Below the pieces are notes generated by a model. It ran no database searches and was not told where the DNA came from. It saw only the letters and a list, made by a program, of their open reading frames with translations. The translations under genes were made by a program, and so were the position numbers. 64,000 bases of DNA, from NCBI RefSeq assembly GCF_000425465.1, contig NZ_AUDM01000006.1, positions 107,184 through 171,183 on the forward strand, read 5' to 3'. Source of the DNA: Flavobacterium filum DSM 17961 (GTDB taxonomy: Bacteria > Bacteroidota > Bacteroidia > Flavobacteriales > Flavobacteriaceae). The number at the start of each line of letters is the position of its first letter. The first letter of the stretch is position 1. This document shows positions 18,401 to 26,989 of the stretch, one piece after another.

Positions 18401-20560
18401 TTATTTTACGATAGTTAATTCGTCAATTAAATGTTTCGCACCTGCATATTTTTCAATAATGAATAATACAAAGCGAATATCAACATTAATCGTTCTTTGC
18501 AAATCTTTGTCAAAAATAACATCTCCGGCCATTGCTTCAATGTTTCCGTCAAACGCTAATCCGATTAATTCACCTTTTCCGTTTAGTACCGGAGAACCTG
18601 AATTACCACCTGTAATGTCATTATCCGAAAGGAAATTCACCGGCATGTAACCTGCTTTGTCTGCATATTGACCAAAATCTTTTTTGTTATACAAATCAAT
18701 TAAAGGCTGTGATAAATCAAATTCAGGATCACCTGGTTTGTGTTTTTTCACCATTCCTTCTAAGGTTGTATAATTATTGATTTTGGCGTCATTTCTTTTG
18801 TCAGCCGGTAAAGCACGAACTTTTCCATACGTTAAACGCAATGTAGAGTTAGCATCCGGATATAAAATAGGACTTAATTTAGATTCTTGTAAACCAGCGA
18901 CTAATTTTCTAAAACCTGCTTGATATTTTTCCTCAGCAGCTTTCAACTCATCTGACTTTTTGTTGTAATGGTCTAATAAATCGGCAGACAATTTATATAT
19001 AGGATCATTTTTTACCAATTCTTCACTTGGTAATTCTAAAAAGGCTAACAATCTGTCTTTAGAAGTAAACAAACTTAAATCAATTGCACTTGAAGCATAT
19101 TTAGCAAAATCTACTTTGTCATTTACCATTGCTTGAACGCTTGGTGCAAGACCGTGAGCTTTCGCTTTTTCAGCATATAAACCAAGTTGTCCAGCTAATA
19201 CATCTTTTTCAACTGGTAAATAAATAGTTTCAAATGTACCTTCAATCATTTCTACCAAACGAGGTTTCATTTGTGCTCTTTGAGCTGCTTCTGCTTTTGC
19301 GTATGTAACTAATTGGTTACCCAACCTTCCCGGCATTGAACCAAAAGCTGAACCACGTAACATTGTCATTAAATAATTGTCGTGTTTCGCTTTTTCATTT
19401 GTCAAAGCATAATAGGCGTTAATGTCTTTAATGACAGTACCATATTGTGCTTTATTTTTACTACTGTTTGCCCATGAATCAAATTTCTTTTCAACTTTTC
19501 TTTTGGCATCAGCCGTTTTGAATTTAGAAAGAGCATCTATCATACCTTGTCTATTTTTCCAATAATTGGCAATTTGAGCATATTTTGACGCATAATTTAA
19601 ACGAACTGCATCATCTTTGTCCATGTGCACTTTCATTTTGTCCATCGACATTTTTGAACCTTCTACCCAAGCAGGATAAGCATATTTTACGTTTTGCTCA
19701 ATTCCTTCTGCTGGCATCCAACGGTTTGTACGTCCTGGATAACCCAAAATCATCGCAAAATCATTTTCTTGAACACCTTTTAAACTGATTGGTAAATGGT
19801 GTTTAGGTTTCAAGGGCACATTGTTTTCAGAATATTCAGCCGGATTTCCGTTGGCATCAGCATACACTCTGAATAACGAAAAGTCTCCAGTATGACGAGG
19901 CCATTCCCAGTTGTCTGTATCTCCACCAAATTTACCAATGCTTTCAGTTGGAGTTCCTACCAAGCGAACATCTTTATAATCTTCATACACAAAATAGTAG
20001 TATTCATTCCCTTGAAAAAACGAACGTACAGAAACCGTATATTTTCCACCACCATCGTTTTCTTTTTGAATTTTAGCAATTTCTTTGTTGATAGCAGCTT
20101 CACGTTCCGCTTCTGTCATTTTATCGTTTACCAAACTTAAAATTCTTTTCGAAACATCGTCCATACGAACGAAAAAACGTACATATAAACTCTTTGGTTT
20201 TAATTCTGCTTTACGATTTTGAGCCCAAAATCCATCACGTAAATAGTTGCTTTCCGGTGAAGACAATTCGGCAATCGCATCATAACCACAGTGGTGATTG
20301 GTTAAAACCAAACCATCTTTGGAAATCATTTCTGCTGTACAACCTCCATTGAATTGAACGATTGCATCTTTTAAACTGGAATTGTTAACACTGTAAATTT
20401 CTTCTGCAGTTAATTGCAATCCCATTTTTTGCATATCACGTTGGTTTAGACGTTGAATATGCATTAAAAACCACATTCCTTCGTTAGCAAAAACTGTTGC
20501 CGGAGCAAAAGCAATTAATGCCACAAAACTTAAAATAATTTTTTTCATTTTTTGATTCAT
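18401..20560 (-). CDS. S46-family dipeptidyl-peptidase, DPP7-like
   Basis: A 719-residue periplasmic serine exopeptidase that removes dipeptides from oligopeptide N-termini. A signal peptide ends near VFANEG. The chymotrypsin-like triad is visible: histidine in LTNHHCGY (residues 87-94), aspartate in HTGDFSLFR (near 230) and Ser654 in TGGNSGSP. Residue 672 in FDGN is glycine. In this family glycine there marks DPP7-type preference for hydrophobic P1, whereas arginine marks the acidic-specific DPP11. The start could also be the ATG at 20548 (MKKIILSF). The length is normal for S46. It probably supplies dipeptides for amino-acid catabolism. Confidence 0.93.
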   Translation of the reverse strand: MNQKMKKIILSFVALIAFAPATVFANEGMWFLMHIQRLNQRDMQKMGLQLTAEEIYSVNNSSLKDAIVQFNGGCTAEMISKDGLVLTNHHCGYDAIAELSSPESNYLRDGFWAQNRKAELKPKSLYVRFFVRMDDVSKRILSLVNDKMTEAEREAAINKEIAKIQKENDGGGKYTVSVRSFFQGNEYYYFVYEDYKDVRLVGTPTESIGKFGGDTDNWEWPRHTGDFSLFRVYADANGNPAEYSENNVPLKPKHHLPISLKGVQENDFAMILGYPGRTNRWMPAEGIEQNVKYAYPAWVEGSKMSMDKMKVHMDKDDAVRLNYASKYAQIANYWKNRQGMIDALSKFKTADAKRKVEKKFDSWANSSKNKAQYGTVIKDINAYYALTNEKAKHDNYLMTMLRGSAFGSMPGRLGNQLVTYAKAEAAQRAQMKPRLVEMIEGTFETIYLPVEKDVLAGQLGLYAEKAKAHGLAPSVQAMVNDKVDFAKYASSAIDLSLFTSKDRLLAFLELPSEELVKNDPIYKLSADLLDHYNKKSDELKAAEEKYQAGFRKLVAGLQESKLSPILYPDANSTLRLTYGKVRALPADKRNDAKINNYTTLEGMVKKHKPGDPEFDLSQPLIDLYNKKDFGQYADKAGYMPVNFLSDNDITGGNSGSPVLNGKGELIGLAFDGNIEAMAGDVIFDKDLQRTINVDIRFVLFIIEKYAGAKHLIDELTIVK

Positions 20561-20666
20561 TTTTAATATTTGCGAATATACTTTAATTTGTATTCAGTAG
20601 TTCTTTTTTGTTTCAAAATTCAATTATTTTTTTCTGTTTTTTAACTTATTTTTTAGAATTCCATAA

Positions 20667-20693
20667 AAAAAGCACCCCGCTTAGGATGCTTTT
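20667..20693 (-). terminator. Rho-independent terminator after obg
   Basis: On the minus strand AAAAGCATCC pairs with GGTGCTTTT (one G-U) and is followed by a T run, 28 bases after the obg stop. The 160-base gap up to the S46 gene holds nothing else that I can identify. Confidence 0.8.
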
Positions 20694-20720
20694 GTAAGAA
20701 ATATATAATTTTTGAGTTTT

Positions 20721-21722
20721 TTACTCATTCAACATTTTCCACAACATATCTTTTAATTCTTGCAAGCCTTGTTGAGCCACAGAAGAGATAAAATGATATT
20801 TGGTTCCTTTGAACTCTTTTTTCATTTGTTTTTCAAGTTCTGCTTTGAGTTCTTCATCTAACATATCGCATTTGGAAACCACCAAAATTCGGTCTTTATC
20901 CAACATTTCAGGATTATAACGACGAAGTTCGTCTAACAAAATTTCGTATTCTTTTTTGATGTCTGCAGCATCGGCAGGAACTAAAAACAGTAAAATTGAA
21001 TTTCGTTCGATATGGCGTAGAAAGTAATGACCCAATCCTTTACCTTCAGCAGCACCTTCAATAATTCCGGGAATATCGGCCATTACAAACGATTGAAAAT
21101 CTCTGTAAGCTACAATTCCTAAATTAGGTTTTAGGGTTGTAAATGGATAATCGGCAATTTTGGGTTTTGCAGATGTCATTACTGAAAGCAACGTTGATTT
21201 TCCCGCATTTGGAAAACCAACTAAACCAACATCGGCCAGCACTTTTAATTCTAAAATAATATCCACTTCTTTCACCGGCATACCGGGTTGAGCATAGCGT
21301 GGCGTTTGGTTGGTTGCCGAACGAAAATGCCAGTTCCCTAATCCACCTTTTCCACCTTCGGCTACGATTTTTACTTCATCGTGCTCGGTAATTTCAAAAA
21401 GAATTTCTCCGGTTTCTTGATCGCGAACTACTGTTCCTAGCGGCACTTCAACAAATTTATCTTCGCCATCGTGACCCGTACTTCTTGAACTACCACCATC
21501 ACCACCATGTCCGGCACGAATATGTTTGACAAATTTCAAATGAAAAAGTGTCCACAAATTTTTATTTCCTTTTAAATAAACGTGACCACCACGACCTCCA
21601 TCGCCTCCATCTGGCCCCCCTTTTTCAATGAATTTTTCGCGGTGAAGATGCGAAGAACCCTTTCCACCTTTTCCTGATGAAACATATATTTTTACGTAGT
21701 CTACGAAATTTCCCTCTGTCAT
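20721..21722 (-). CDS. obg: Obg/CgtA GTPase
   Basis: A 333-residue ribosome-associated GTPase acting in 50S subunit assembly and stress control. The glycine-rich OBG domain (about 1-158) shows [15 protein letters not shown] and [13 protein letters not shown]. The G domain carries G1 GFPNAGKS, switch-[11 protein letters not shown], and VVSKCD at the NKxD position (serine replaces asparagine). It lacks the C-terminal OCT extension, as in many Bacteroidota. The upstream gap contains a GGTTGTC tandem repeat. Confidence 0.95.
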   Translation of the reverse strand: MTEGNFVDYVKIYVSSGKGGKGSSHLHREKFIEKGGPDGGDGGRGGHVYLKGNKNLWTLFHLKFVKHIRAGHGGDGGSSRSTGHDGEDKFVEVPLGTVVRDQETGEILFEITEHDEVKIVAEGGKGGLGNWHFRSATNQTPRYAQPGMPVKEVDIILELKVLADVGLVGFPNAGKSTLLSVMTSAKPKIADYPFTTLKPNLGIVAYRDFQSFVMADIPGIIEGAAEGKGLGHYFLRHIERNSILLFLVPADAADIKKEYEILLDELRRYNPEMLDKDRILVVSKCDMLDEELKAELEKQMKKEFKGTKYHFISSVAQQGLQELKDMLWKMLNE

Positions 21723-21734
21723 TTTTTCTGTTTT

Positions 21735-21761
21735 CTGTTGTCGGTTGTCGGTTGTCGGTTG
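21735..21761. repeat. GGTTGTC tandem repeat upstream of obg
   Basis: Three or more consecutive 7-base units TTGTCGG lie 13-39 bases upstream of the obg ATG. The rest of the gap has no further structure that I could see. Confidence 0.7.
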
Positions 21762-21818
21762 GCTGAAAATAAGTTAAATCAACTACTTACTAATTACTGC
21801 CAACTGATAATTGTTTTT

Positions 21819-23093
21819 TTATTCTTTTAAATTTTTGATTAGAATTTTATCAATTTTAACACCATCCATATCTATTACTTCAAACTCCAATTTATTCCAA
21901 ATCAATTTTTGTCCGGTTTTTGGAATATCGCCTAATTCGGTGATGATAAAACCGCTAACCGTAGTCACTTCATAATCATTGATGTGCTCATCCATATCAA
22001 AATAAGTCAAGAAATCATGTAACGAATAATGACCATCTACCAACCATGAACCATCCTCTCTGGCTACTAATTGAATTTCCTCATCATAAAAATCAGATGC
22101 ATTCCCAACCAAAGCTTCCAAGATATCATTTAAAGTAATAATTCCTTGAAAAACGCCGTGTTCATCAACCACCAAGGCATAATGAACTTTTGATTTTTTA
22201 AACACTTCCAATGCTTTGTAGGCCGAGGTATGCTCGATAAAATATACCGGGTCTTTTAGCATGGTTTTTAAATCAAAAAGGCCTTTATCAAAATTTATAA
22301 ACAACTCTTTCAAAGAAACAATTCCAATTATTTCATCTAAATTTTCTTGACAAACCGGATAAAAGGAATGTAAGTCATTCAAAACTTTATTTTTCAATTC
22401 ATCAGGTGAATCATCCAACGATAAATAATCAACTGATTTTCGGTGCGTCATAAGCGAATTTACTTTTCTATCTCCTATGTGAAAAACTCGCTCAACAATA
22501 TCCTGCTCAATTTCTTGGACTTCTCCTACTTCAGTTCCTTCTTTGATGATGGCTTTGATTTCCTCTTCTGTTACTTTTCCGTCGGCGGTTGGTTTGATTC
22601 GGAAAACATCTAAAATAAATTCTGTAGAAATAGTCAAAAGCCAAATAAACGGAGCCGTAATTTTTGAAATGATTTTCATAGGTACGGCAACAGCTTTGGC
22701 AATTGTCTCAGGATAATTTAAACCTATTCGCTTGGGTACCAATTCGCCCAAAACAAGTGAAAAAAAAGTCAAAATCACCACTACAATACCCACAGCAACC
22801 GAATTAGCATAGGGTTTTAACATTTCAAAACCAGCAACAAAATTTTGAACATCGGTAGTAATTTTATCTCCGGAATAAATACCGGTTAAAATCCCAATTA
22901 AGGTAATTCCAATTTGAACAGTGGAAAGAAACTTATTAGGAGAATTGGCTAAATCTAAAGCAACTTTAGCTGCGGGATTTCCTTTCTTAGCTGCTGTTTC
23001 CAAACGATTTTTCCGTGCTGAAATTAATGCGATTTCCGACATCGAAAAAACGCCATTCAATACTATTAAAAATAAAATAATTACAATTTCCAT
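21819..23093 (-). CDS. CNNM/HlyC-type transmembrane protein with CBS pair
   Basis: A 424-residue membrane protein. The N-terminal DUF21 domain has about four membrane segments (MEIVIILFLIVLNGVFSMSE; VAVGIVVVILTFFSLVLGEL; FIWLLTISTEFIL). Two CBS domains follow at about 205-330 (MTHRKSVDYLSLDDS; VDEHGVFQGIITLNDILEAL), then a C-terminal CorC/HlyC domain (340-424). These proteins are linked to magnesium or cobalt efflux and the haemolysin name is historical. The acid-rich motif EEIKAIIKEGTEVGEV precedes the CBS pair as is typical. Confidence 0.9.
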   Translation of the reverse strand: MEIVIILFLIVLNGVFSMSEIALISARKNRLETAAKKGNPAAKVALDLANSPNKFLSTVQIGITLIGILTGIYSGDKITTDVQNFVAGFEMLKPYANSVAVGIVVVILTFFSLVLGELVPKRIGLNYPETIAKAVAVPMKIISKITAPFIWLLTISTEFILDVFRIKPTADGKVTEEEIKAIIKEGTEVGEVQEIEQDIVERVFHIGDRKVNSLMTHRKSVDYLSLDDSPDELKNKVLNDLHSFYPVCQENLDEIIGIVSLKELFINFDKGLFDLKTMLKDPVYFIEHTSAYKALEVFKKSKVHYALVVDEHGVFQGIITLNDILEALVGNASDFYDEEIQLVAREDGSWLVDGHYSLHDFLTYFDMDEHINDYEVTTVSGFIITELGDIPKTGQKLIWNKLEFEVIDMDGVKIDKILIKNLKE

Positions 23094-23107
23094 GTATATT
23101 TTTTAGC

Positions 23108-23155
23108 AAAAAAAGAGCAACATTTCCGACAAACCGGATGAAGCTCCTTTTTAAT
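23108..23155 (-). terminator. Hairpin terminator after adk
   Basis: On the minus strand AAAAAGGAGC pairs with GTTGCTCTTTTT around an inner CCGG/CGG element and runs into T residues. It lies between the adk stop and the CNNM-type gene. Confidence 0.7.
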
Positions 23156-23211
23156 TTTGCAAATATCTAAAAAAAACAGCACTAATTTGCCCTTTTTTAG
23201 ATAAATAAGAT

Positions 23212-23787
23212 TTATTTCAAATTATCGAAAACCAAATTCAATCGTTCTGTTACCTCAGCAATGGTTCCTATTCCGTTTACCGCATGAAATTTACCTTGTT
23301 GCTTGTAATATTCCATTAACGGAGCCGTTTTTTCGTTGTATTCTTGGTATCTATTTCTAATTTTTTCTTCGTCTTGATCGTCTGGTCTTCCGGAAGTTTT
23401 TCCTCTTTCTAATAAACGTTGAACTAATATCTCGTCATCCGCTTCTAAAGCAACAGTGGCAGTAATTTCTTGATTTTTGGATGCTAAAAAAGTATCCAAA
23501 GCTTTTGCTTGAGCAATTGTTCTTGGAAATCCGTCAAATAAAAATCCGGCAGAATCAGGATTTTTGTCCACTTCGCTTTGCAGCATTTGAATGGTTACTT
23601 CATCCGGCACTAAATCGCCTTTGTCCATGAATGTTTTGGCTAATTTACCTAAATCCGTATCATTTTTAATATTAAAACGAAAAATATCACCCGTTGATAA
23701 ATGCGTTAAATTGTACTTTGCTTTTAAAAATTCTGCTTGTGTGCCTTTTCCCGCACCCGGTTTTCCGAAAAGAACGATGTTAATCAT
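23212..23787 (-). CDS. adk: Adenylate kinase (short form)
   Basis: A 191-residue enzyme converting ATP + AMP to 2 ADP. The P-loop is GKPGAGKGT (residues 8-16), the AMP site is LSTGDIFR, DGFPRT is the conserved core motif, and RLLERGKTSGRPDDQDEEKIRNR covers the short lid, which lacks zinc ligands. Length matches the short bacterial form. It is followed downstream by the CNNM-type gene beyond a terminator, and hpt lies upstream in the same direction, making a small purine-nucleotide group. Confidence 0.96.
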   Translation of the reverse strand: MINIVLFGKPGAGKGTQAEFLKAKYNLTHLSTGDIFRFNIKNDTDLGKLAKTFMDKGDLVPDEVTIQMLQSEVDKNPDSAGFLFDGFPRTIAQAKALDTFLASKNQEITATVALEADDEILVQRLLERGKTSGRPDDQDEEKIRNRYQEYNEKTAPLMEYYKQQGKFHAVNGIGTIAEVTERLNLVFDNLK

Positions 23788-23791
23788 TTTT

Positions 23792-23838
23792 AATGTAGAT
23801 TATTAGATTGTTGGATTGTTAGATTTTTGGATTGTTAG
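23792..23838. repeat. TTAGATTGTTGGA-type tandem repeat between hpt and adk
   Basis: Degenerate units ATTGTTGGATTGTTAGATTT follow one another through nearly the whole gap between the hpt stop and the adk start. Confidence 0.7.
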
Positions 23839-23841
23839 ATT

Positions 23842-24372
23842 TTATTCTGCAAGTTGATAAACGTCAGGTAAATTTCTTCCTAAACCATCGTAATCAAGTC
23901 CATAGCCTACGATGAATTTATTTGGAATTCGAATGCCTACATAATCAATTTTGATGTCTTTTTTATAAGCATCAGGCTTTAGAAACAAGGTGGCAATTTT
24001 GAGATGTTTTACTTTTTTCTCTTTAAAAATTGCTTTTAGTTCTTCGATTGTATTTCCGGTATCAATAATATCTTCTACAATAACAACCGTTTTTCCTTCC
24101 AAACTTTCATTCAAACCAATCAATTGTTTCACTTGATTAGTACTTTGGGTTCCTTCATAAGAAGACATTTTTACAAAATTTACTTCGCACATGCCACGGT
24201 ATTTTTTCATCAAATCAGACAATACCATAAAAGCACCATTCAAAACGCCAATAAAAACAGGCACTTCATCAAAAAAGTCATCATCCATTTGCTTGGCTAA
24301 ATTAGAGATCGCAAAATCAATTTCTTCTGATGAAATGAAAGGTTCAAACGATTTATCGTGAAGATGTATCAT
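23842..24372 (-). CDS. hpt: Hypoxanthine phosphoribosyltransferase
   Basis: A 176-residue purine-salvage enzyme making IMP/GMP from hypoxanthine/guanine and PRPP. The PRPP motif is VVIVEDIIDTGNT, FVKMSSYEGT is the flexible loop, and DYVGIRIPNKFIVGYGLDY closes the active site. ATG at 24372 (MIHLHDKSF) is chosen: the frame is open 46 codons further upstream, but that extension would overlap the divergent gene and looks non-coding. A -7 box fits this start. Confidence 0.94.
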   Translation of the reverse strand: MIHLHDKSFEPFISSEEIDFAISNLAKQMDDDFFDEVPVFIGVLNGAFMVLSDLMKKYRGMCEVNFVKMSSYEGTQSTNQVKQLIGLNESLEGKTVVIVEDIIDTGNTIEELKAIFKEKKVKHLKIATLFLKPDAYKKDIKIDYVGIRIPNKFIVGYGLDYDGLGRNLPDVYQLAE

Positions 24373-24393
24373 GTTGTGTTTTTTAATAAGTTG

Positions 24394-24401
24394 CAAATTT
24401 A
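24394..24401 (-). promoter_or_regulatory. Putative -7 box for hpt
   Basis: On the minus strand TAAATTTG matches TAnnTTTG and lies 21 bases upstream of the chosen hpt ATG. This supports the short start over the longer open frame. Confidence 0.5.
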
Positions 24402-24421
24402 AGGAAGTATTGAGTATTAAG

Positions 24422-24439
24422 AAGTAAGAATCCTTACTT
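24422..24439. promoter_or_regulatory. Palindrome in the divergent hpt / 24466 promoter region
   Basis: A perfect inverted repeat AAGTAAG / CTTACTT with a 4-base spacer lies between two divergent starts. It could be an operator for either side. No regulator is identified. Confidence 0.4.
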
Positions 24440-24465
24440 TTTTGCAAAATTGATATATTTACCAA

Positions 24466-25023
24466 ATGAATTCGAAACTCTATGAAAAAATTGAAACAGG
24501 AACGGCTCATGTAAAAAGCAGAGTTGCAATTAGTAATTTAGCCATGAAGAGTAATGAAAATTTACAGGAACTCATTGAAATAGCTTTTGATATTCACCAT
24601 GAATTGCACGTGAAAGCTTTTTGGAGTTTGGATTTGGTTGGTGAAAAAAAGTTGAAATTATTGATTCCTTACTTAGATGCGTTTTGTGAAGTTTTACCTA
24701 AAATTAAAAATGATTCCTCATTACGACCTGCCACTCGCATAGCGATGTTTTTAGCGAAAAGTAACCATCGTAAAAATGGCATAAAATTATCGCAAGAACA
24801 AGAACATATTTTGATTGAAGCTTTGATTGACCGATTAATTCAAGATGAAAAAGTGGCTTCTAAGGCTTATGCTATGAAAGCGTTGTTTATTTTTGGAAAA
24901 AAATACGACTGGATTCACGAGGAATTGAAGCCCATTTTGAGTCAGGATTATTCGAATCATTCTGCCGGTTATAAAGCGGCGGCGAAGAATATTTTGAAGA
25001 AAATTAACAAGATTAAAAAATAA
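24466..25023 (+). CDS. Helical (HEAT-like) repeat protein of unknown function
   Basis: A 185-residue protein that is almost entirely helical, with repeated hydrophobic patterns such as ELIEIAFDIHHELHVKAFWS and KVASKAYAMKALFIFGKKYD, as in HEAT-like scaffolds. No catalytic motif is visible. Relatives, as I recall, are sometimes mislabelled adenylosuccinate lyase, but no lyase signature is present here. It diverges from hpt and precedes the toxin-antitoxin pair. Confidence 0.65.
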   Translation: MNSKLYEKIETGTAHVKSRVAISNLAMKSNENLQELIEIAFDIHHELHVKAFWSLDLVGEKKLKLLIPYLDAFCEVLPKIKNDSSLRPATRIAMFLAKSNHRKNGIKLSQEQEHILIEALIDRLIQDEKVASKAYAMKALFIFGKKYDWIHEELKPILSQDYSNHSAGYKAAAKNILKKINKIKK

Positions 25024-25026
25024 TTT

Positions 25027-25053
25027 TACGTACATTTGTAAAAATTGTACGTA
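25027..25053 (+). promoter_or_regulatory. Palindromic operator over the toxin-antitoxin promoter
   Basis: Inverted repeat TACGTACA (25027-25034) / TGTACGTA (25046-25053) with an 11-base spacer. It overlaps a -7 box TACATTTG at 25031-25038 and ends just before the antitoxin ATG at 25055. The layout is that expected for autorepression by the antitoxin complex. Confidence 0.7.
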
Positions 25054-25054
25054 T

Positions 25055-25300
25055 ATGAATACCAAGCTCACTTTATCACTCGACAAAGAAATCATTGAGA
25101 AAGCTAAAATCTACGCCAAAGGCACCGGCAGAAGCTTATCTGAAATGGTAGAGAATTATTTTAAGAATTTGGTGTCGAAACCGAAAGAGGAAGACATTCA
25201 TCCAAAAGTTAAAAAATTAATCGGAAGAATTACACTTCCGGAAGATTTTGATGAAGAAAAAATTAAAGCAGAATATCACAAAGAAAAATATGGGTTATAA
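25055..25300 (+). CDS. DUF6364-like antitoxin
   Basis: An 81-residue protein beginning NTKLTLSLDKEIIEKAKIYA, a ribbon-helix-helix-like DNA-binding start, with SLSEMVENYFKNL as the second helix. The C-terminal half (about 45-81) is charged and suits toxin binding. Its stop overlaps the PIN toxin start by 11 bases, the usual arrangement for vapBC-like modules. It probably represses its own promoter through the palindrome at 25027-25053. Confidence 0.85.
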   Translation: MNTKLTLSLDKEIIEKAKIYAKGTGRSLSEMVENYFKNLVSKPKEEDIHPKVKKLIGRITLPEDFDEEKIKAEYHKEKYGL

Positions 25301-25712
25301 AAACATATTTTTAGACACCAATATTTTGGTAGATATTGTAACGAATAGGCTTCCTTTCTCAAAAAACGCAATTTCAATTTTCGATTATTGTCAAAAGTCT
25401 AATATCAAAATGTATTCTACTTCACATTCTATAGCAACTTTACATTATTTAGTAAAAAAGATAGTTGATGAAAAAGAACTACGGTTAATAATTGAAGACT
25501 TATTAGATACAATATCAATTATTGGAGTTACAGAATCCATTTTGAAAAAAAGCCTAAAATCAAATCATAAAGATTTTGAAGATGCCATTCAAATTGTGTC
25601 GGCACAATCGATAAATAATATGGATTGTATAGTAACTAGAGATTTAAAAGATTATAAATTTGCAGAAATAACCGTTTTAACACCGGATGATTTTTTGACA
25701 ACGATTGAATAA
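25290..25712 (+). CDS. PIN-domain toxin (VapC-like)
   Basis: A 140-residue PIN-domain protein, expected to be a ribonuclease. The first acidic residue is in FLDTNILVD, a further acidic centre lies in HKDFEDAIQIVSA, and the last is in CIVTRDLKDY. ATG at 25290 lies inside the antitoxin end and is preferred to ATGs at 25248 and 25251, which would run in parallel with antitoxin codons. No further gene belongs to the module. Confidence 0.87.
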   Translation: MGYKNIFLDTNILVDIVTNRLPFSKNAISIFDYCQKSNIKMYSTSHSIATLHYLVKKIVDEKELRLIIEDLLDTISIIGVTESILKKSLKSNHKDFEDAIQIVSAQSINNMDCIVTRDLKDYKFAEITVLTPDDFLTTIE

Positions 25713-25718
25713 AAACAA

Positions 25719-25746
25719 GTACGGACAAGTCGTGACTTGTCCCTAC
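25719..25746. repeat. REP-like palindrome GGACAAGTC-GT-GACTTGTCC
   Basis: Nine-bp perfect arms (25723-25731 and 25734-25742) extended by GTAC/CTAC flanks, just after the toxin stop. It resembles dispersed REP-type palindromes of Bacteroidota genomes, and it may also terminate transcription. Confidence 0.65.
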
Positions 25747-25765
25747 GAAACAACAACACAACACC

Positions 25766-26923
25766 ATGAATTATTTTTCATCCGATTTTAAATTAGGCAT
25801 TATAGGTGGCGGTCAATTGGGCAAGATGCTTTTGGCTGAAACCAGAAAATTTGACATTCAAACCTATGCGTTAGATCCAAGCAAAGATGCTCCTTGTCAG
25901 TTTGGAGCTCATTATTTTGAAGTTGGAAATTTGCTCGATTTTGACACTGTTTATCAATTTGGAAAAAAAGTAGATGTTCTCACCATTGAAATTGAAAATG
26001 TCAATTTAGATGCCTTGGATCAATTGGAAATAGAAGGCAAAAAAGTATTTCCTTCGCCGAAGACATTACGTAATATTCAGAGCAAAATCACACAGAAAAA
26101 ATTATACCTCGAAAATGAAATTCCGACTGCAAACGCATTGCTTTTCATATCGAAAGGAGATTTAGAAGCTCAAAAAGAAAAATTGACATTTCCTTGTGTA
26201 TGGAAACAAGATCGATTTGGTTATGATGGCTATGGTGTAAAGATCTTAAAATCGAAAAACGATATTGAAGATTTACCTGAAACACCTTGCCTTATCGAAG
26301 AAATGATTCCGTTTAAAAATGAATTGGCAGTTATTGTCGTTCGCTCCGTTTCAGGTGAAGTCAAAACCTATCCGGTAGTGGAAATGGAATTTCATCCCGA
26401 AGCCAATCAAGTGGAATACGTAATTTGTCCGGCTCGAATTGACGAAAAAGTAGCCCAAAAAGCCCAAGAAATTGCACTAAAAGTTTCAGAAGTTTTCAAT
26501 CATGTAGGGTTATTAGCAGTGGAAATGTTTCAAACCGAAAATGATGACATTTTAGTGAATGAAGTCGCTCCACGGCCCCATAATTCAGGACATTACAGTA
26601 TTGAAGCCAGTTATACTTCACAATTTGAAAATCATTTACGTGCCATTTTAGATTTACCTTTGGGAAATACCGCTAGTAAAGTTGCCGGAATTATGGTAAA
26701 TTTGGTGGGTGAAGAGGGTTTTTCCGGTCCTGTGGTTTATGAAAACATTGAAAAAATCATGGCAATTGATGGTGTAACACCTCATGTTTATGGTAAAAGA
26801 GAAACCCGACCTTTTCGCAAAATGGGACATGTGACGATTGTGAATGAAAATATGACAGAAGCGAGAAAAGTGGCGGAAAAAGTGAAGAATAGCATTCGAG
26901 TGATCAGTAATCAGTCACAGTAA
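25766..26923 (+). CDS. purK: 5-(carboxyamino)imidazole ribonucleotide synthase
   Basis: A 385-residue ATP-grasp enzyme that carboxylates AIR to N5-CAIR in purine synthesis. The N-terminus LGIIGGGQLGKMLLAETRK is diagnostic. ATP-grasp features include PCVWKQDRFGYDGYGV, PCLIEEMIPF and VNEVAPRPHNSGHYSIE. purE follows 66 bases later. The final residues VISNQSQ are encoded by CAGT-rich repetitive sequence that continues beyond the stop. Confidence 0.96.
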   Translation: MNYFSSDFKLGIIGGGQLGKMLLAETRKFDIQTYALDPSKDAPCQFGAHYFEVGNLLDFDTVYQFGKKVDVLTIEIENVNLDALDQLEIEGKKVFPSPKTLRNIQSKITQKKLYLENEIPTANALLFISKGDLEAQKEKLTFPCVWKQDRFGYDGYGVKILKSKNDIEDLPETPCLIEEMIPFKNELAVIVVRSVSGEVKTYPVVEMEFHPEANQVEYVICPARIDEKVAQKAQEIALKVSEVFNHVGLLAVEMFQTENDDILVNEVAPRPHNSGHYSIEASYTSQFENHLRAILDLPLGNTASKVAGIMVNLVGEEGFSGPVVYENIEKIMAIDGVTPHVYGKRETRPFRKMGHVTIVNENMTEARKVAEKVKNSIRVISNQSQ

Positions 26924-26985
26924 ACAGAAGCAGTTGGCAATATTGAAACAGAAACTACTTGAAACCTTAAACCTGAAACAAAAAA
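26899..26985. repeat. Degenerate CAGT / TTGAAAC repeat spanning the purK end and the purK-purE gap
   Basis: Repeated words CAGTAATCAGTCACAGTAAA and then TTGAAAC, TTGAAACC, CTGAAAC. The first part encodes the PurK tail and stop. No terminator hairpin is seen, so purK-purE co-transcription remains likely. Confidence 0.55.
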
Positions 26986-26989
26986 ACAA

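Noticed and set aside
24373..24510. 46-codon N-terminal extension of hpt
   Set aside because: It overlaps the divergent gene start and a -7 box; family length fits the start at 24372.
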